Shown: positions 1 through 7,267, counted from the first letter of the stretch. The stretch: 7,671 nt of DNA from Bacillota bacterium (GCA_023426765.1 JAEZBW010000464.1:1-7671), one strand, 5' to 3'. Numbers and translations: made by a program. The notes: generated from the letters alone by a model not told the origin.

Positions 1-675
1 GTCATGAGCATTGTCGGATGGGTGTTTTACAGAAGCGGCTTCATTGTTTTTCTGGCTTTCTGCCTTGGGCTTCTTTACCCTGCAGTGAACAAAAAAGCAC
101 TGACAGAAAAAAGACGAAATGTTCTCAGGGTTCAATTCAAGGATTTGCTGTATTATCTCGGGTCGTCGCTGTCCGCCGGAAAATCGGTGGAACAGGCCTT
201 CAGTCAGGTGCACACCATCCTGAAAGGTCTGTATCCCGGCAGCAAGTCGGATATCGTCCGGGAAACCGAACTCATCCTGCGCAGACTTCAGATGAATGAA
301 AACATCGAAGGCATCCTAAAGGATTTTGCTGTTCGATCCCATATCGAAGAGATACACCACTTCGCAGATGTTTTTTCAGTATGCAAAAGAACGGGCGGAA
401 ATCTGATCGAGGTCATCCGTACGACCACAGCCATGATCAGTGAACGCATCGAAATCAAACAGGAGATAGAAACAGGTCTTGCCGCAAAGAAACAGGAACA
501 AAGGCTTCTGTCGCTGTCGCCCATCGCCATGATCATTTTCATTTCGGCCATGAGCGGAGAGTTTATGGAACCCTTGTTTACAACGGCTGCGGGAAGGGTT
601 GTTATGACGATCAGCCTGTGCATGTCAGGCCTTGGGGCATTTCTGTCCAATCGAATCATGAATATCAGGTTTTAA
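1..675 (+). CDS. tadB: TadB-like pilus platform protein, type II secretion F family (5' end probably missing)
   Basis: This is an inner-membrane platform protein of the tad pilus machine, expected to pair with TadC and couple the TadA ATPase to pilin assembly. Counting from the ATG at base 4, residues 8-27 form a membrane segment. A cytoplasmic helical T2SF domain covers about 44-165, including SLSAGKSVEQAF (55-66) and the CKRTGGNL-IEVI stretch (127-138) typical of the family. Two membrane segments follow at about 168-184 and 198-216. The reading frame is open to base 1 without a stop. Clostridial relatives, as I recall them, carry about 20 more residues before the first membrane helix, so the true start probably lies upstream of the window. 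A start at base 4 cannot be excluded because its ribosome binding site would be off the edge. Assignment as TadB rests on order (before TadC) and on the short single-domain form. Confidence 0.88.
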   Translation, partial: VMSIVGWVFYRSGFIVFLAFCLGLLYPAVNKKALTEKRRNVLRVQFKDLLYYLGSSLSAGKSVEQAFSQVHTILKGLYPGSKSDIVRETELILRRLQMNENIEGILKDFAVRSHIEEIHHFADVFSVCKRTGGNLIEVIRTTTAMISERIEIKQEIETGLAAKKQEQRLLSLSPIAMIIFISAMSGEFMEPLFTTAAGRVVMTISLCMSGLGAFLSNRIMNIRF

Positions 676-682
676 GGCGGGG
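676..682 (+). promoter_or_regulatory. Shine-Dalgarno for the TTG start of tadC
   Basis: GGCGGGG lies five bases before TTG at 688 and directly after the tadB stop. ATG codons at 712 and 715 are in the same frame but would remove most of the first membrane helix and have no purine-rich site in front of them. This supports the TTG start. The match to the anti-Shine-Dalgarno is imperfect. Confidence 0.45.
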
Positions 683-687
683 TTGAG

Positions 688-1563
688 TTGACGATTCTGT
701 ATTTCATCCTGATGATGGGTATCATTTTGATGTATCTCATTATAAATGGAAGTGTCCGGCAAAGATATCTGGAAGAGCTTGAACCGCTGGACGAGAAGCA
801 GTACACCTTCAAAGGGCTGCTGCCATTCGGTTTGTGGTTCTATGACGAACTGAAGGTTCCTTCCGGAGGCTCGTATTCCGTTTTTCTGTACCAAAGGATT
901 GTAATGGTGTATGGGACAAGATATGCCCGCTATTACCTGAAGGTGCACTGGGCGGAAAAAGTGATGTACTTTTGTCTGGGAATGGCCGTCGCATCCTTTT
1001 TAGGCGCTGTGTCGGGCAGCAGCACCGGTTTCCTTCCTGTTGTTCCTATTGCCGGGGGGCTGCTTTTCTTCTTAGCCGATAAAAACCTGGACGACAAGGC
1101 CAAAAAGCGAAAACTCCAGCTGATGATGGATTTTCCGGTTTTCATCAGCAAGCTGACGTTGTTGATGAATGCCGGTATGCATTTGCGACAGGCTTTGGAA
1201 AGGATCTATGCGGATGTAATGGAAAAAACTCCGTTTTATACCGAGCTTGGAACAGTACTGGAGGATATCGCATCCGGGGTTACCGAAAGCCAGGCATGGC
1301 AGGAGCTTTCAGAAAGATGCAAGGTCAGGGAGATCACTTCCTTTACCAGTATGATTTCCCAAAACGCCAAAATCGGCAGCAGTAAAATGGTGGATGAATT
1401 GAAACGGATGACCCATGAAACCTGGGAAATGCGCAAGCATGCCGCAAAACAAATGGGGGAAACAGCATCGGCGAGGCTCATTTTTCCTTTGATGCTGATG
1501 TTCGTGGCCATCCTTGCTATTGTCATAACACCTGCGGTCATGCAGTTTTCCATGGGCTTTTAG
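688..1563 (+). CDS. tadC: TadC-like pilus platform protein, type II secretion F family
   Basis: This is the second polytopic platform protein of the tad machine, thought to form the membrane base of pilus assembly together with TadB. The 291 residues show a membrane helix at 3-20, a cytoplasmic segment with LEPLDEKQY (31-39) as in clostridial TadC proteins, a helical hairpin at about 91-130, and the T2SF domain at about 143-260. That domain contains DFPVFISKLTLLMNAGM (148-164) and ETWEMRKHAAKQMGE (244-258). A last membrane helix lies at about 262-285 and ends in ITPAVM. Length and layout fit the family. The start is TTG, chosen because it keeps the whole N-terminal helix. It begins 12 bases after the tadB stop, so the two are almost certainly co-transcribed. 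Confidence 0.9.
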   Translation: MTILYFILMMGIILMYLIINGSVRQRYLEELEPLDEKQYTFKGLLPFGLWFYDELKVPSGGSYSVFLYQRIVMVYGTRYARYYLKVHWAEKVMYFCLGMAVASFLGAVSGSSTGFLPVVPIAGGLLFFLADKNLDDKAKKRKLQLMMDFPVFISKLTLLMNAGMHLRQALERIYADVMEKTPFYTELGTVLEDIASGVTESQAWQELSERCKVREITSFTSMISQNAKIGSSKMVDELKRMTHETWEMRKHAAKQMGETASARLIFPLMLMFVAILAIVITPAVMQFSMGF

Positions 1564-1575
1564 CTTGAGGAGGCT

Positions 1576-1602
1576 TTGAAAGTCTTAGATTTACTATATA
1601 AA
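1576..1602 (+). promoter_or_regulatory. Possible internal promoter before the pilin gene
   Basis: TTGAAA (1576-1581) and TATAAA (1597-1602) are separated by 15 bases and resemble a sigma-A promoter, although the spacer is two bases shorter than ideal. A transcript would start near 1609, just ahead of the pilin ribosome binding site, giving a very short leader. An extra promoter here would make sense because the pilin is the subunit needed in greatest amount. In AT-rich DNA such matches arise by chance, so this is a weak call. Confidence 0.2.
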
Positions 1603-1610
1603 TGGTTCCA

Positions 1611-1617
1611 GGGAGGA
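1611..1617 (+). promoter_or_regulatory. Ribosome binding site that decides the pilin start
   Basis: GGGAGGA lies six bases before GTG at 1624, an ideal spacing. It supports GTG 1624 over the in-frame TTG at 1576. The TTG has its own GAGGAGG (1567-1573), but only two bases away, which is too close for efficient initiation. Confidence 0.6.
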
Positions 1618-1623
1618 ATAAAA

Positions 1624-1812
1624 GTGAAGAAGTGGTTTAGAACGATTATCCAGGATGAAAAAGGTATCAACACAGTAGAAATTGTTGTGCTGGTTGCTGT
1701 TGCCATTGGGCTTGCGCTGATTTTCCGCGAACAGCTGCTGGGATTTATCAACAAAATTTTTAATAACACCTTTGATGCATCGCGGTTTGCTGTACCGACA
1801 CCCACTCCGTAA
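1624..1812 (+). CDS. flp: Flp-like type IVc major pilin (Flp1-like)
   Basis: This is the probable structural subunit of the pilus. From the GTG at 1624 the product is 62 residues: a short basic leader MKKWFRTIIQDEKG, then the prepilin site Gly14 | INTVE with Glu19 at the +5 position, then an unbroken hydrophobic helix (about 20-34), then a short polar tail ending in PTPTP. Cleavage after Gly14 would leave a 48-residue mature pilin, in the usual range for Flp. The position directly after tadC and before a tadE-like gene fits Firmicute tad clusters. The ribosome binding site at 1611-1617 favours this start; the longer form from TTG 1576 would add 16 residues with no counterpart that I recall in the family. 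A Pfam search for the Flp1-like domain should hit. Confidence 0.85.
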   Translation: MKKWFRTIIQDEKGINTVEIVVLVAVAIGLALIFREQLLGFINKIFNNTFDASRFAVPTPTP

Positions 1813-1824
1813 TCAGGATATCTT

Positions 1825-2505
1825 ATGAAAAGCTGCGGTGAACCCAAACCGGTTCTGCCTCGCCATGCCATAAAAGTCAGGAGCTCGGATAATGGGGCGA
1901 TGACGATTGAATATGCCGTCATTTTTCCGTTTGTCATCTTTGTTGTGATGCTTCTGGTTTATTTCGGGATGGTTTATTATCAACAGGCGCTGCTGCAGTC
2001 TGTTGTGACTGGAAAAACACAGGATTGGGCCTTCCTGTGGAGCTATGATGCCGAAAAGGTGCAACATGGTGAAGGAATTCTCAGCCGTGATGAGTATGGC
2101 AGTGAAGGGCTGTATTGGCAAGTGTTTTCAGGTGCAGACCGAAAAAAAGAGATTATCCGCAATGCGATCCTGGCGGAATACGAAAAGAAAAGCCTTTTGA
2201 AATCATACCGGGATGTGCAGGTCGAGGTTTCCTGTGAAAACTATCTCATCCTGCAGAAGGTTGGCGTGAAGGTCACTGCAGAATACCCAATGCCGATGAA
2301 AGGTTTTTTCCAGGCCTTTGGCTTGTCCGGGAACATTACGCTGCAGGCATTCAGTGAAACGACCGTGCATGACCCGAAGGAGTTCATTCAGAATGTGGAT
2401 TTTTTACTGCAGATTTATGATGAATCCGGAGCGAAGGATTGGGTTACGGAAAAATGCAAGCCTTTGACGGATTCTCTGAAGAAGGTAAAGGATTACTTCA
2501 AGTAA
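1825..2505 (+). CDS. tadE: TadE-like pseudopilin
   Basis: This is a minor pilin-like protein that is anchored in the membrane and processed by the prepilin peptidase, with most of its mass outside. It has 226 residues. A 24-residue leader ends at Gly24 and is followed by AMTIE, with Glu29 at +5. Residues 30-50 are a hydrophobic helix whose IFPFVIFVVM core is typical of TadE. The rest is a soluble domain rich in beta-prone stretches (VQVEVS at 131-136, VGVKVTAEYPMPM at 146-158) ending in VHDPKEFIQNVDF (181-193), a tail that also occurs in clostridial relatives. AGGA at 1815-1818 lies six bases before the ATG. The gene starts 12 bases after the pilin stop. Which of the two TadE-like proteins here corresponds to TadE and which to TadF of Gram-negative systems cannot be told from the sequence. 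Confidence 0.8.
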   Translation: MKSCGEPKPVLPRHAIKVRSSDNGAMTIEYAVIFPFVIFVVMLLVYFGMVYYQQALLQSVVTGKTQDWAFLWSYDAEKVQHGEGILSRDEYGSEGLYWQVFSGADRKKEIIRNAILAEYEKKSLLKSYRDVQVEVSCENYLILQKVGVKVTAEYPMPMKGFFQAFGLSGNITLQAFSETTVHDPKEFIQNVDFLLQIYDESGAKDWVTEKCKPLTDSLKKVKDYFK

Positions 2506-2550
2506 GAGGAACCCCGCTGAAGGGTATGGGCTCTTGAAATCGAATGAAGC

Positions 2551-2557
2551 AGAGGTG
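2551..2557 (+). promoter_or_regulatory. Ribosome binding site that decides the DUF5702 gene start
   Basis: AGAGGTG, continuing as AGAGGTGA, matches the extended anti-Shine-Dalgarno pairing, with the GAGG core five bases before ATG at 2561. An in-frame TTG at 2534 has only scattered G runs ahead of it. Starting at 2561 places a two-basic-residue N-terminus directly before the membrane helix, as in the family. Confidence 0.55.
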
Positions 2558-2560
2558 AAA

Positions 2561-5500
2561 ATGAAAGTCAGGGGCAGTGTTACAGTTTTTGTCAGTATCG
2601 TTTTGTCGGTACTCATCGCTTTTTCAGGCATTATGGTGGATCTGGCCAGGCTGAGAAGCGGTGAAAAGCATGCCCGTGCTGCTGTGCAATTATCGGTGCA
2701 GTCAGCTCTGTCACAATATCATGCGCCGCTGAAGGAAAACTACGGTCTGATGGCCATGGGTTGTGACCAGGAAGCTCTGGAGGCATTCATTGGCGATCTG
2801 CTGCAGAAAAACCTTGCCGTTGAAAACGGATATATGCCGGGGTATACCGATCTTTACGGCTTTGAGGTTGAAAATGTTACGGTTACACCGATGTTCAACC
2901 TGACCGAAGATTATGTTTTGGAGCAGCAAATCACACAATTTATGAAGTACCGGGCTCCCGCCGCCACCATCGGCAATTTCCTGGAAAAGCTCCGTTCGCT
3001 GAATACCTGTATGGCACAGTCCGGACTTTTAAACAAAAAGATGGACCTGGAGAAGAAGCTTCAAAAAATACGGGAGGATCAGGTGTATTTGCGGCTTCTG
3101 CTTTCAGAGAGAATTCATGGGTTTACCTCCGGCAGGAAACCTGGTGCTGAGCTGCAGGGAAAGCTTGAAGCAATGCGGAAATACTGCGAAGATATCCGTC
3201 AAACGGAAACCGCTGAAAGCGCATTGGATAAAGCGTGGAAGAAGCTGCCTGAACTGGCTGGGAAAATTTCTGAAGCAAGAACCCGTATCAGCAGTCTGGA
3301 AGGTGATTTATCAAGGCTTCAGGCTCAACGTTCGTCCTGTGACAGCGATTATGATGCACTTCGGGAAAAGGTGGATTCCATTCAAGATCAGGTGGATGCC
3401 CTGAATAAAGAGATCCATCAGCTTGAAAAAGATATTTCAAAGGAAGAAGCCAGGAAAACCCCGGATGCATCCAAAATTTTATCAAAGCAATCGGAGATTC
3501 AAGTGAAGCAGCATTCGATCAGTGATTTTGAAGGAAAAATTCCAGCTTTGAAATCGGAACTGGAGAATGTTTCTGACCGTATGAGTGAACTCAATCGGGA
3601 AGTGTCGGCGAAAGAATCGGAAATCAGTGCCCTGGAAGAATCGGTGAAAACAGAAATTTCAGCGTTGCAGGCAGAAACCGATACCTGTCTTGCCATACTT
3701 GCCGGTATGCGGGACAAAGCCGGATACCTGCGGGATCATATCGCAGGTATTCAAGGGATAACGGAAAAATACTGCCGATATCATCAGGAAGCCATTCGGT
3801 TGATAGATGAATCAAAAAAAGGCTGTGAGGAAGCACAGACATTAACCTCACAGATCAACGAGGAAATTGCTGCGCAATCCAGTCAGTCGGAAAACGCGTT
3901 TTTAACCCGGATGAAAGCCGATATCCAAAAGCTTGTCCTGAATGCCGATCCCAATGTTTTAACGGAAGTGCGCACCGAACTCGAAGCGAATCTTTCCACG
4001 CTTTCGGTAACAGCTTCGCAAACAACCACCGCCTTCGAGCAAGTGACCGAAACACTGAACACCCTGGATCAATTTATTGAGAATGTCAAAAAAATCCCGC
4101 AAAGCTGCCAAACCTTTAGCAGAGCTGAATTCAGCCCTGCTTTTAATAAAGTGGTTCAAGAGGTCGGTGATCGAATTACAGAAAATGCATCGGGTTATAA
4201 AAAGCCGGAATATTCGGTGGAGCCTCCAGTCAATCAGAAGGAGAAGAACGAGTTCTCAAGGTGGTGCAACCGGGTATTCGGTGAAGACAACGAAACCGAC
4301 ACCAGCAGGGATAAGGGTCAGCAGAAAAAGCTGAAACAAAATATGAAGAAAAAGGATGATGACGGAAAAGCGCAGCAAAAAGCATTTAATGGCTCGGACG
4401 AAAAGCTGTCCGACAAGGAACTGGAGAAGCTATTTTCAGGTCTTCCCTCCTGGCGTGATGAAGAAGGCAATTATCCCAATGTTGTGAACAGCGAATACAC
4501 TCCTGAAGGTATTGAAGATGAAACCCTGCTGCCTGATATGGAGGAGAACGGGAATACGGATATTGAAGAAAGCTACGGCAAGGCATTAAACCGGAATGGA
4601 AGCTTTGCAAAGATCATAGGAGAAGCTTTGGTTCATGCAGGTGAAGATCTGATTAAAAGCCTGTATGTGAACGAATTTATTGTCAGCGCATTCAAAAACA
4701 CCAATATGGGCAGTGATACCCGAAACATGCTCCTTTACAACCAGAAGCCCCATGAAACCTTTTATGAAAAGGCTGAGGCAGAGTATGTTCTTTTTGGCTG
4801 CAAACGGGAAAAAACCAATGCAAACCTTGCTCAGGCTTCCATTTTTGGGATACGAATGGGACTGAACCTGCTCCATGTTTATACGAATACCGACAAAACA
4901 GCTGCTGCTTTAACGGCAGCGACAGTAGTTGCCGGTTGGACAGGCTTTGGGGTACCTGTGGTAAAAAACCTGATATTAATCGGCTGGGCTGCAGGAGAGT
5001 CCTGGATGGATGTAAAGGACATCAATGCAGGAACTCCGGTAGCTGTTTACAAAACCCAAAACACCTGGAAGACCGATCTGAAAGCTCTTTTTTCCGGGGT
5101 AGCCGACGAGGTCATGAAGGATTCCTCCAAATGGCTGAAGCAGACCACCGGAGATATGGTGACCGATGCCGACAAAGCATTGCAGGAAGCGGTAACCGAT
5201 ATCGTATCCAGTACAGTTCATGAGGCTTTTTTACCGCTTGAGCAAACGATCACTGAGTTCGGTGAAGCAGGCGATGATACCGTGGAACCGGATACAGGGG
5301 ATCTTCAAACACCGGGTGAGATTAACAGCATGGAGGATCTGAAAACGTGGATTTCGGATATGGCACGTAAGCAGTTCGAAGCCATGAAAAAAGAGTCGGT
5401 GGATTGGACAAAGGTCAAGCTGGAAGACTGCAAAAAGAAGATTCAGGAAAAAATATCGAAATTTCTTTTCGAAAGCCAGGCCTATAAAGGTTTTGTTGCG

Positions 5501-5878
5501 AAAATCAGGGGTGGGCTGAATGATCTGATCAATTCCGGAACCGAGCAAATCAGTGATGCTATTCACCAGTTGGGAAACAAAATCGGAGATACCGGTACAA
5601 CCAGCCAGCTGGTCGGTACGGTGGTTTCCTTTGATTATACAGACTATATGCGGCTTTTGTTGTTTGTTGTTCCACAGAAGACCAAACTGCTGCGCTGTGC
5701 TGACCTGATACAGCTGAACTTACGCAAAACGCTGGATAATCCCGAGCTTTTACTGTCGGAATATCACAGCTTTATCATTGTAGAAGCAGATATTTCCATG
5801 AGATATCTGTTTTTACCGGACAATCTTCTGAAGGAAAACAGCGGGCAAATTAAAGTCCGCTGGGGATATGGATATTAA
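2561..5878 (+). CDS. Large DUF5702-type tad locus protein with TadG-like N-terminus and long coiled coil
   Basis: Function is not established; it is probably a membrane-anchored extracellular part of the pilus apparatus. The 1105-residue product has, in order: a basic start and membrane helix at 6-25; a TadG-like motif following it (GIMVDLARLRSG at 23-34, then an Ala-rich helix and ENYGLMAMG at 59-67); helices and a coiled coil with strong heptad character at about 232-385; further helices to about 510; a highly charged, probably disordered linker at about 575-673; and the conserved DUF5702 core at about 700-836 (LYVNEF, EAEYVLFGCKREKTNANL, then hydrophobic stretches to WAAGESWMDV and an AGTPVAVYKT strand). 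A helical region follows, then a conserved end from FDYTDYMRLLLF at 1024. Identification as DUF5702 is from memory of clostridial homologues. The helix after Gly5 lacks the +5 Glu, so peptidase cleavage is unlikely. A longer form from TTG 2534 (1114 residues) is possible. Confidence 0.8.
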   Translation: MKVRGSVTVFVSIVLSVLIAFSGIMVDLARLRSGEKHARAAVQLSVQSALSQYHAPLKENYGLMAMGCDQEALEAFIGDLLQKNLAVENGYMPGYTDLYGFEVENVTVTPMFNLTEDYVLEQQITQFMKYRAPAATIGNFLEKLRSLNTCMAQSGLLNKKMDLEKKLQKIREDQVYLRLLLSERIHGFTSGRKPGAELQGKLEAMRKYCEDIRQTETAESALDKAWKKLPELAGKISEARTRISSLEGDLSRLQAQRSSCDSDYDALREKVDSIQDQVDALNKEIHQLEKDISKEEARKTPDASKILSKQSEIQVKQHSISDFEGKIPALKSELENVSDRMSELNREVSAKESEISALEESVKTEISALQAETDTCLAILAGMRDKAGYLRDHIAGIQGITEKYCRYHQEAIRLIDESKKGCEEAQTLTSQINEEIAAQSSQSENAFLTRMKADIQKLVLNADPNVLTEVRTELEANLSTLSVTASQTTTAFEQVTETLNTLDQFIENVKKIPQSCQTFSRAEFSPAFNKVVQEVGDRITENASGYKKPEYSVEPPVNQKEKNEFSRWCNRVFGEDNETDTSRDKGQQKKLKQNMKKKDDDGKAQQKAFNGSDEKLSDKELEKLFSGLPSWRDEEGNYPNVVNSEYTPEGIEDETLLPDMEENGNTDIEESYGKALNRNGSFAKIIGEALVHAGEDLIKSLYVNEFIVSAFKNTNMGSDTRNMLLYNQKPHETFYEKAEAEYVLFGCKREKTNANLAQASIFGIRMGLNLLHVYTNTDKTAAALTAATVVAGWTGFGVPVVKNLILIGWAAGESWMDVKDINAGTPVAVYKTQNTWKTDLKALFSGVADEVMKDSSKWLKQTTGDMVTDADKALQEAVTDIVSSTVHEAFLPLEQTITEFGEAGDDTVEPDTGDLQTPGEINSMEDLKTWISDMARKQFEAMKKESVDWTKVKLEDCKKKIQEKISKFLFESQAYKGFVAKIRGGLNDLINSGTEQISDAIHQLGNKIGDTGTTSQLVGTVVSFDYTDYMRLLLFVVPQKTKLLRCADLIQLNLRKTLDNPELLLSEYHSFIIVEADISMRYLFLPDNLLKENSGQIKVRWGYGY

Positions 5879-7254
5879 TGATGGATCAGGGAAATACCGG
5901 GATGGTTCAGGGTACTGCGAAATCCAGTTATGAGCGTAAAACAGCATTATTGTTCAACAGAACGGAGAATGGCACTGCAACAGTGGAGGCTGCACTGATT
6001 CTGCCCATGGTTATGCTGGCCATCCTGGCTGTTTTGTCCATCATCCGGATTACCGGAACCTATGAACGGATGCAGCACGCACTGAACCAGGTGGCGGCAG
6101 ACATGTCCCAATACAGTTACCTTTATGCAGTATCGGGGCTGAAGGAACAGCACGATACATTGGTTGACAATATAACAGAATCGCAGGAGGAATTACTGGA
6201 GCAGCAGGAAGCGGTGAATACTTTTTACCAGTCGCTTCAAAGTGTAGCCGGAGATGTGAGCAGCATTGGGAATGGTAATACGTTTCATGCATTTTTCGAT
6301 ACTGTAACAGGCCTGGACAACGTCAACAGTTCTTTTGATGCCTTGTCCGGTCAGGTTGAAAGCATTCTGCAGGATCCAATGGGCGAAGTACGGCTGATCA
6401 GCCTGGCTCTGTCAGATGCCCTGGTTAGCGAATCCAAAACCGCATTACTCGGTGTTCTTGCAAGATCCATGCTGAAGGGCCGGTTGTCCAGTGATCTGAA
6501 TATCCCGGCACCGCAGCTGGAAGAGCGGCTTCGTTTGTCCGATGGGCTGCAGTCCCTGGATTTTTCATGCTCCACCTTTTTTGACGACAAGCAAACCATC
6601 GACCTGATCCTGGAGTATACCGTGAAGCCCATGCCAGACTTCTTTTTTCTTCCCGAAATCAGGCTGAGAAACAGGGCGTGTGTTCTGGCCTGGGCCTGGG
6701 GTGTTGATCATCAGGGTCAGGAAAACCTCCCGGAGGGTGAGAGCATTTGGGATTACGAGGGGATTCAAAGCTATTTCAAGGAGAATACGAATCGCGGAAA
6801 TACTGCCGAGGATCGTTTTACCAAAGAATTGAAGCAAAAACTTGGAGAGCATGCAGAAACAACACCCTATATCTTTCCTACCGTTGATTTGATTGAATAC
6901 GCCCAAGGAAATCAACAGGGCAAGCTAATCACGGTTTTTTCACTGAACCCGTTTCTGAACTCCTACCAAAAAGAAAGTGCTGTTACAGGAAAAATTAATG
7001 AAAAACTGAGGGCACTTAAGAATTTTCAAACGAAACAGGTCAAAGACTATATCATCGATGTAACAGGCAAAAATTACGAACGGATTGTATACCTTGTGAT
7101 TCCTGAAAATGAAGATTTGCCCGAGCCCTTCGGACCGGCGTTTGAGAAAGGCCTGATCGAAGCCCAAAAACTTGGCGTTCAGCTTGTCCTGGTCAGGAAA
7201 TATGGAAAATATACAAAACCCTATCAAAAACCGCAGGAAAACACTGAGCAGTAG
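5878..7254 (+). CDS. Large TadE-like pseudopilin with extra C-terminal domain
   Basis: This is a second pilin-like membrane protein of the apparatus, 458 residues, far longer than a usual TadE of 150-250. The leader ends at Gly32, followed by TATVE with Glu37 at +5 and a hydrophobic helix at 38-56 (AALILPMVMLAIL). A helical, Gln/Glu-rich segment lies at about 85-125. The TadE-like part closes near 275 with the pattern LEYTVKPMPDFFFLPEIRL and AWAWGVD, as in clostridial TadE proteins. Residues about 280-458 form an added domain: a helix at 310-322, VDLIEY (336-341), a strand at 350-356, SYQ (362-364), a helix at 370-382, strand RIVYLVIPE (402-410), a helix at 420-431 and strand GVQLVLVR (433-440). 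The ATG overlaps the preceding stop as TAATG, implying translational coupling. ATG at 5881 or 5902 is also possible, since no strong ribosome binding site marks 5878. Confidence 0.75.
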   Translation: MMDQGNTGMVQGTAKSSYERKTALLFNRTENGTATVEAALILPMVMLAILAVLSIIRITGTYERMQHALNQVAADMSQYSYLYAVSGLKEQHDTLVDNITESQEELLEQQEAVNTFYQSLQSVAGDVSSIGNGNTFHAFFDTVTGLDNVNSSFDALSGQVESILQDPMGEVRLISLALSDALVSESKTALLGVLARSMLKGRLSSDLNIPAPQLEERLRLSDGLQSLDFSCSTFFDDKQTIDLILEYTVKPMPDFFFLPEIRLRNRACVLAWAWGVDHQGQENLPEGESIWDYEGIQSYFKENTNRGNTAEDRFTKELKQKLGEHAETTPYIFPTVDLIEYAQGNQQGKLITVFSLNPFLNSYQKESAVTGKINEKLRALKNFQTKQVKDYIIDVTGKNYERIVYLVIPENEDLPEPFGPAFEKGLIEAQKLGVQLVLVRKYGKYTKPYQKPQENTEQ

Positions 7255-7267
7255 GTAAGTCAGGCAT

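Noticed and set aside
288..659. 123-codon minus-strand open frame inside tadB
   Set aside because: It is the complement of a well-supported T2SF gene; Met/Ser/Arg-rich composition is typical of a shadow frame.
1789..1809. Pro/Thr tail of the pilin (AVPTPTP) as a sortase or glycosylation signal
   Set aside because: No LPxTG-like motif with a following helix is present, and seven residues are too few to claim a modification site.
1560..1937. 125-codon minus-strand open frame across the pilin gene and start of the TadE-like gene
   Set aside because: It lies opposite two recognisable genes in a uniformly + strand cluster, its product has no pattern I recognise, and it spans their intergenic junctions.
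2534..2560. TTG at 2534 as start of the DUF5702 gene
   Set aside because: It is in frame but lacks a well-placed ribosome binding site, whereas ATG 2561 has AGAGGTGA at proper spacing and yields the family-like N-terminus. It remains possible.
3254..3715. Possible SMC or Rad50-type ATPase because of the coiled coil
   Set aside because: No Walker A or signature motif is present, and the N-terminal membrane anchor and C-terminal DUF5702 core point to a surface apparatus protein.
6565..6915. 116-codon minus-strand open frame inside the large TadE-like gene
   Set aside because: It is antisense to a gene with a clear reading frame and shows no ribosome binding site or family motif.
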